Shown piece by piece: positions 12,257 through 12,491 of a stretch of 12,491 bases of DNA. The position numbers and the translations under genes were made by a program. Below the pieces are notes generated by a model. The model ran no database searches. It was not told the DNA's origin and saw only the letters and a list, made by a program, of their open reading frames with translations. Source of the DNA: Vicinamibacteria bacterium. Lineage in GTDB: Bacteria; Acidobacteriota; Vicinamibacteria; Fen-336; JAGNNV01. The first letter of the stretch is position 1. Each line of letters starts with the position of its first letter. The stretch is from positions 1 to 12,491 of the forward strand of contig JAENWE010000123.1 in the NCBI GenBank assembly GCA_016650185.1, read 5' to 3'.

Positions 12257-12491
12257 TTACGAATCCGCTCCGTACGTACCGCCCGTGACCACTTCCTCGG
12301 TCGCGAAGTCGGGCTTGTACTCGCGGTCGAAGGTCTCTTCGGCGGTCTCATAGACCTCCTCCGGGATTTCGACGCGCTGGTAGTACGGCATGCCGGTGCC
12401 GGCGGGAATCAGCCGGCCCATGATGACGTTCTCCTTGAGACCGCGCAGGTGGTCGACTCGGCCCGAGATCGCCGCCTCGGTGAGGACCCGG
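12257..12491 (-). CDS. rpoC: RNA polymerase beta' subunit, C-terminal end (partial)
   Basis: The last 77 codons of rpoC enter from the right edge. The translation starts RVLTEAAISGRVDHLRGLKE and continues through NVIMGRLIPAGTGMPYY. This is the highly conserved C-terminal region of beta', where bacterial sequences read VLTEAAI-G--D-L-GLKENVI-GRLIPAGTG. The remaining tail is short and acidic and ends GTYGADS at TAA 12259..12257. Beta' forms, with beta, the catalytic core of RNA polymerase. The gene ends convergent with the toxin-antitoxin pair, separated by about 220 bases with two hairpins. Confidence 0.97.
   Translation of the reverse strand, partial: RVLTEAAISGRVDHLRGLKENVIMGRLIPAGTGMPYYQRVEIPEEVYETAEETFDREYKPDFATEEVVTGGTYGADS

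Overview
The window is GC-rich with strong G/C bias at third codon positions, and it encodes outer-membrane-type proteins, lipoproteins, a thioredoxin-fold periplasmic protein and a type IV pilus/type II secretion ATPase. This points to a Gram-negative (diderm) bacterium. The mix (GAF-fused PilB-type ATPase, DUF4266/DUF3570/ApbE cluster, c-heme motifs, interspersed palindromic repeats) would fit an environmental lineage such as Myxococcota, Acidobacteriota, Gemmatimonadota or a related candidate phylum. The sequence alone does not let me choose among them.

Layout. (1) 1-1249: the 5' end of a probable alpha/beta hydrolase runs off the left edge on the minus strand, divergent from a lysine 6-dehydrogenase-like (saccharopine dehydrogenase family) gene. 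(2) 1356-5619, plus strand: a tight six-gene run of monoheme lipoprotein, TlpA-like thioredoxin, DUF4266 lipoprotein, DUF3570 outer-membrane protein, ApbE FAD:protein FMN transferase, and an exported protein with a glycine-rich hexapeptide repeat. Several genes overlap or nearly touch, so this is probably one operon for an envelope redox function. (3) 5650-5725: tRNA-Ala(CGC) with encoded CCA and the G3:U70 identity pair, followed by a possible terminator. (4) 5874-6427, minus strand: a two-gene GTGA-coupled pair, a four-helix membrane protein followed by a GDCCVxC small cysteine protein; upstream lies an unrecognised coding-like frame interrupted by one in-frame TGA. (5) 6816-~6949: the N-terminal remnant of a gene whose end is lost, next to (6) 6995-9310, minus strand: a GAF-domain PilB/GspE-type ATPase. 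(7) 9311-9581: divergent intergenic region with an AT-rich stretch and nested inverted repeats, in front of (8) 9582-11018, glnA (type I glutamine synthetase). (9) 11019-11502: no gene; a palindromic interspersed repeat and its fragments. (10) 11503-12034: an antitoxin/ParE-RelE toxin pair. (11) 12257-12491, minus strand: the last 77 codons of rpoC.

How the genes may work together. The envelope operon combines one exported thiol-redox protein, two CXXCH-bearing exported proteins, a small lipoprotein ending in GGGCGCK, an outer-membrane barrel candidate and a flavin transferase. This is the strongest candidate for an incompletely described system here. The other genes look like independent housekeeping or accessory units. 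All family assignments come from reading motifs and recalling families; no database search was run.
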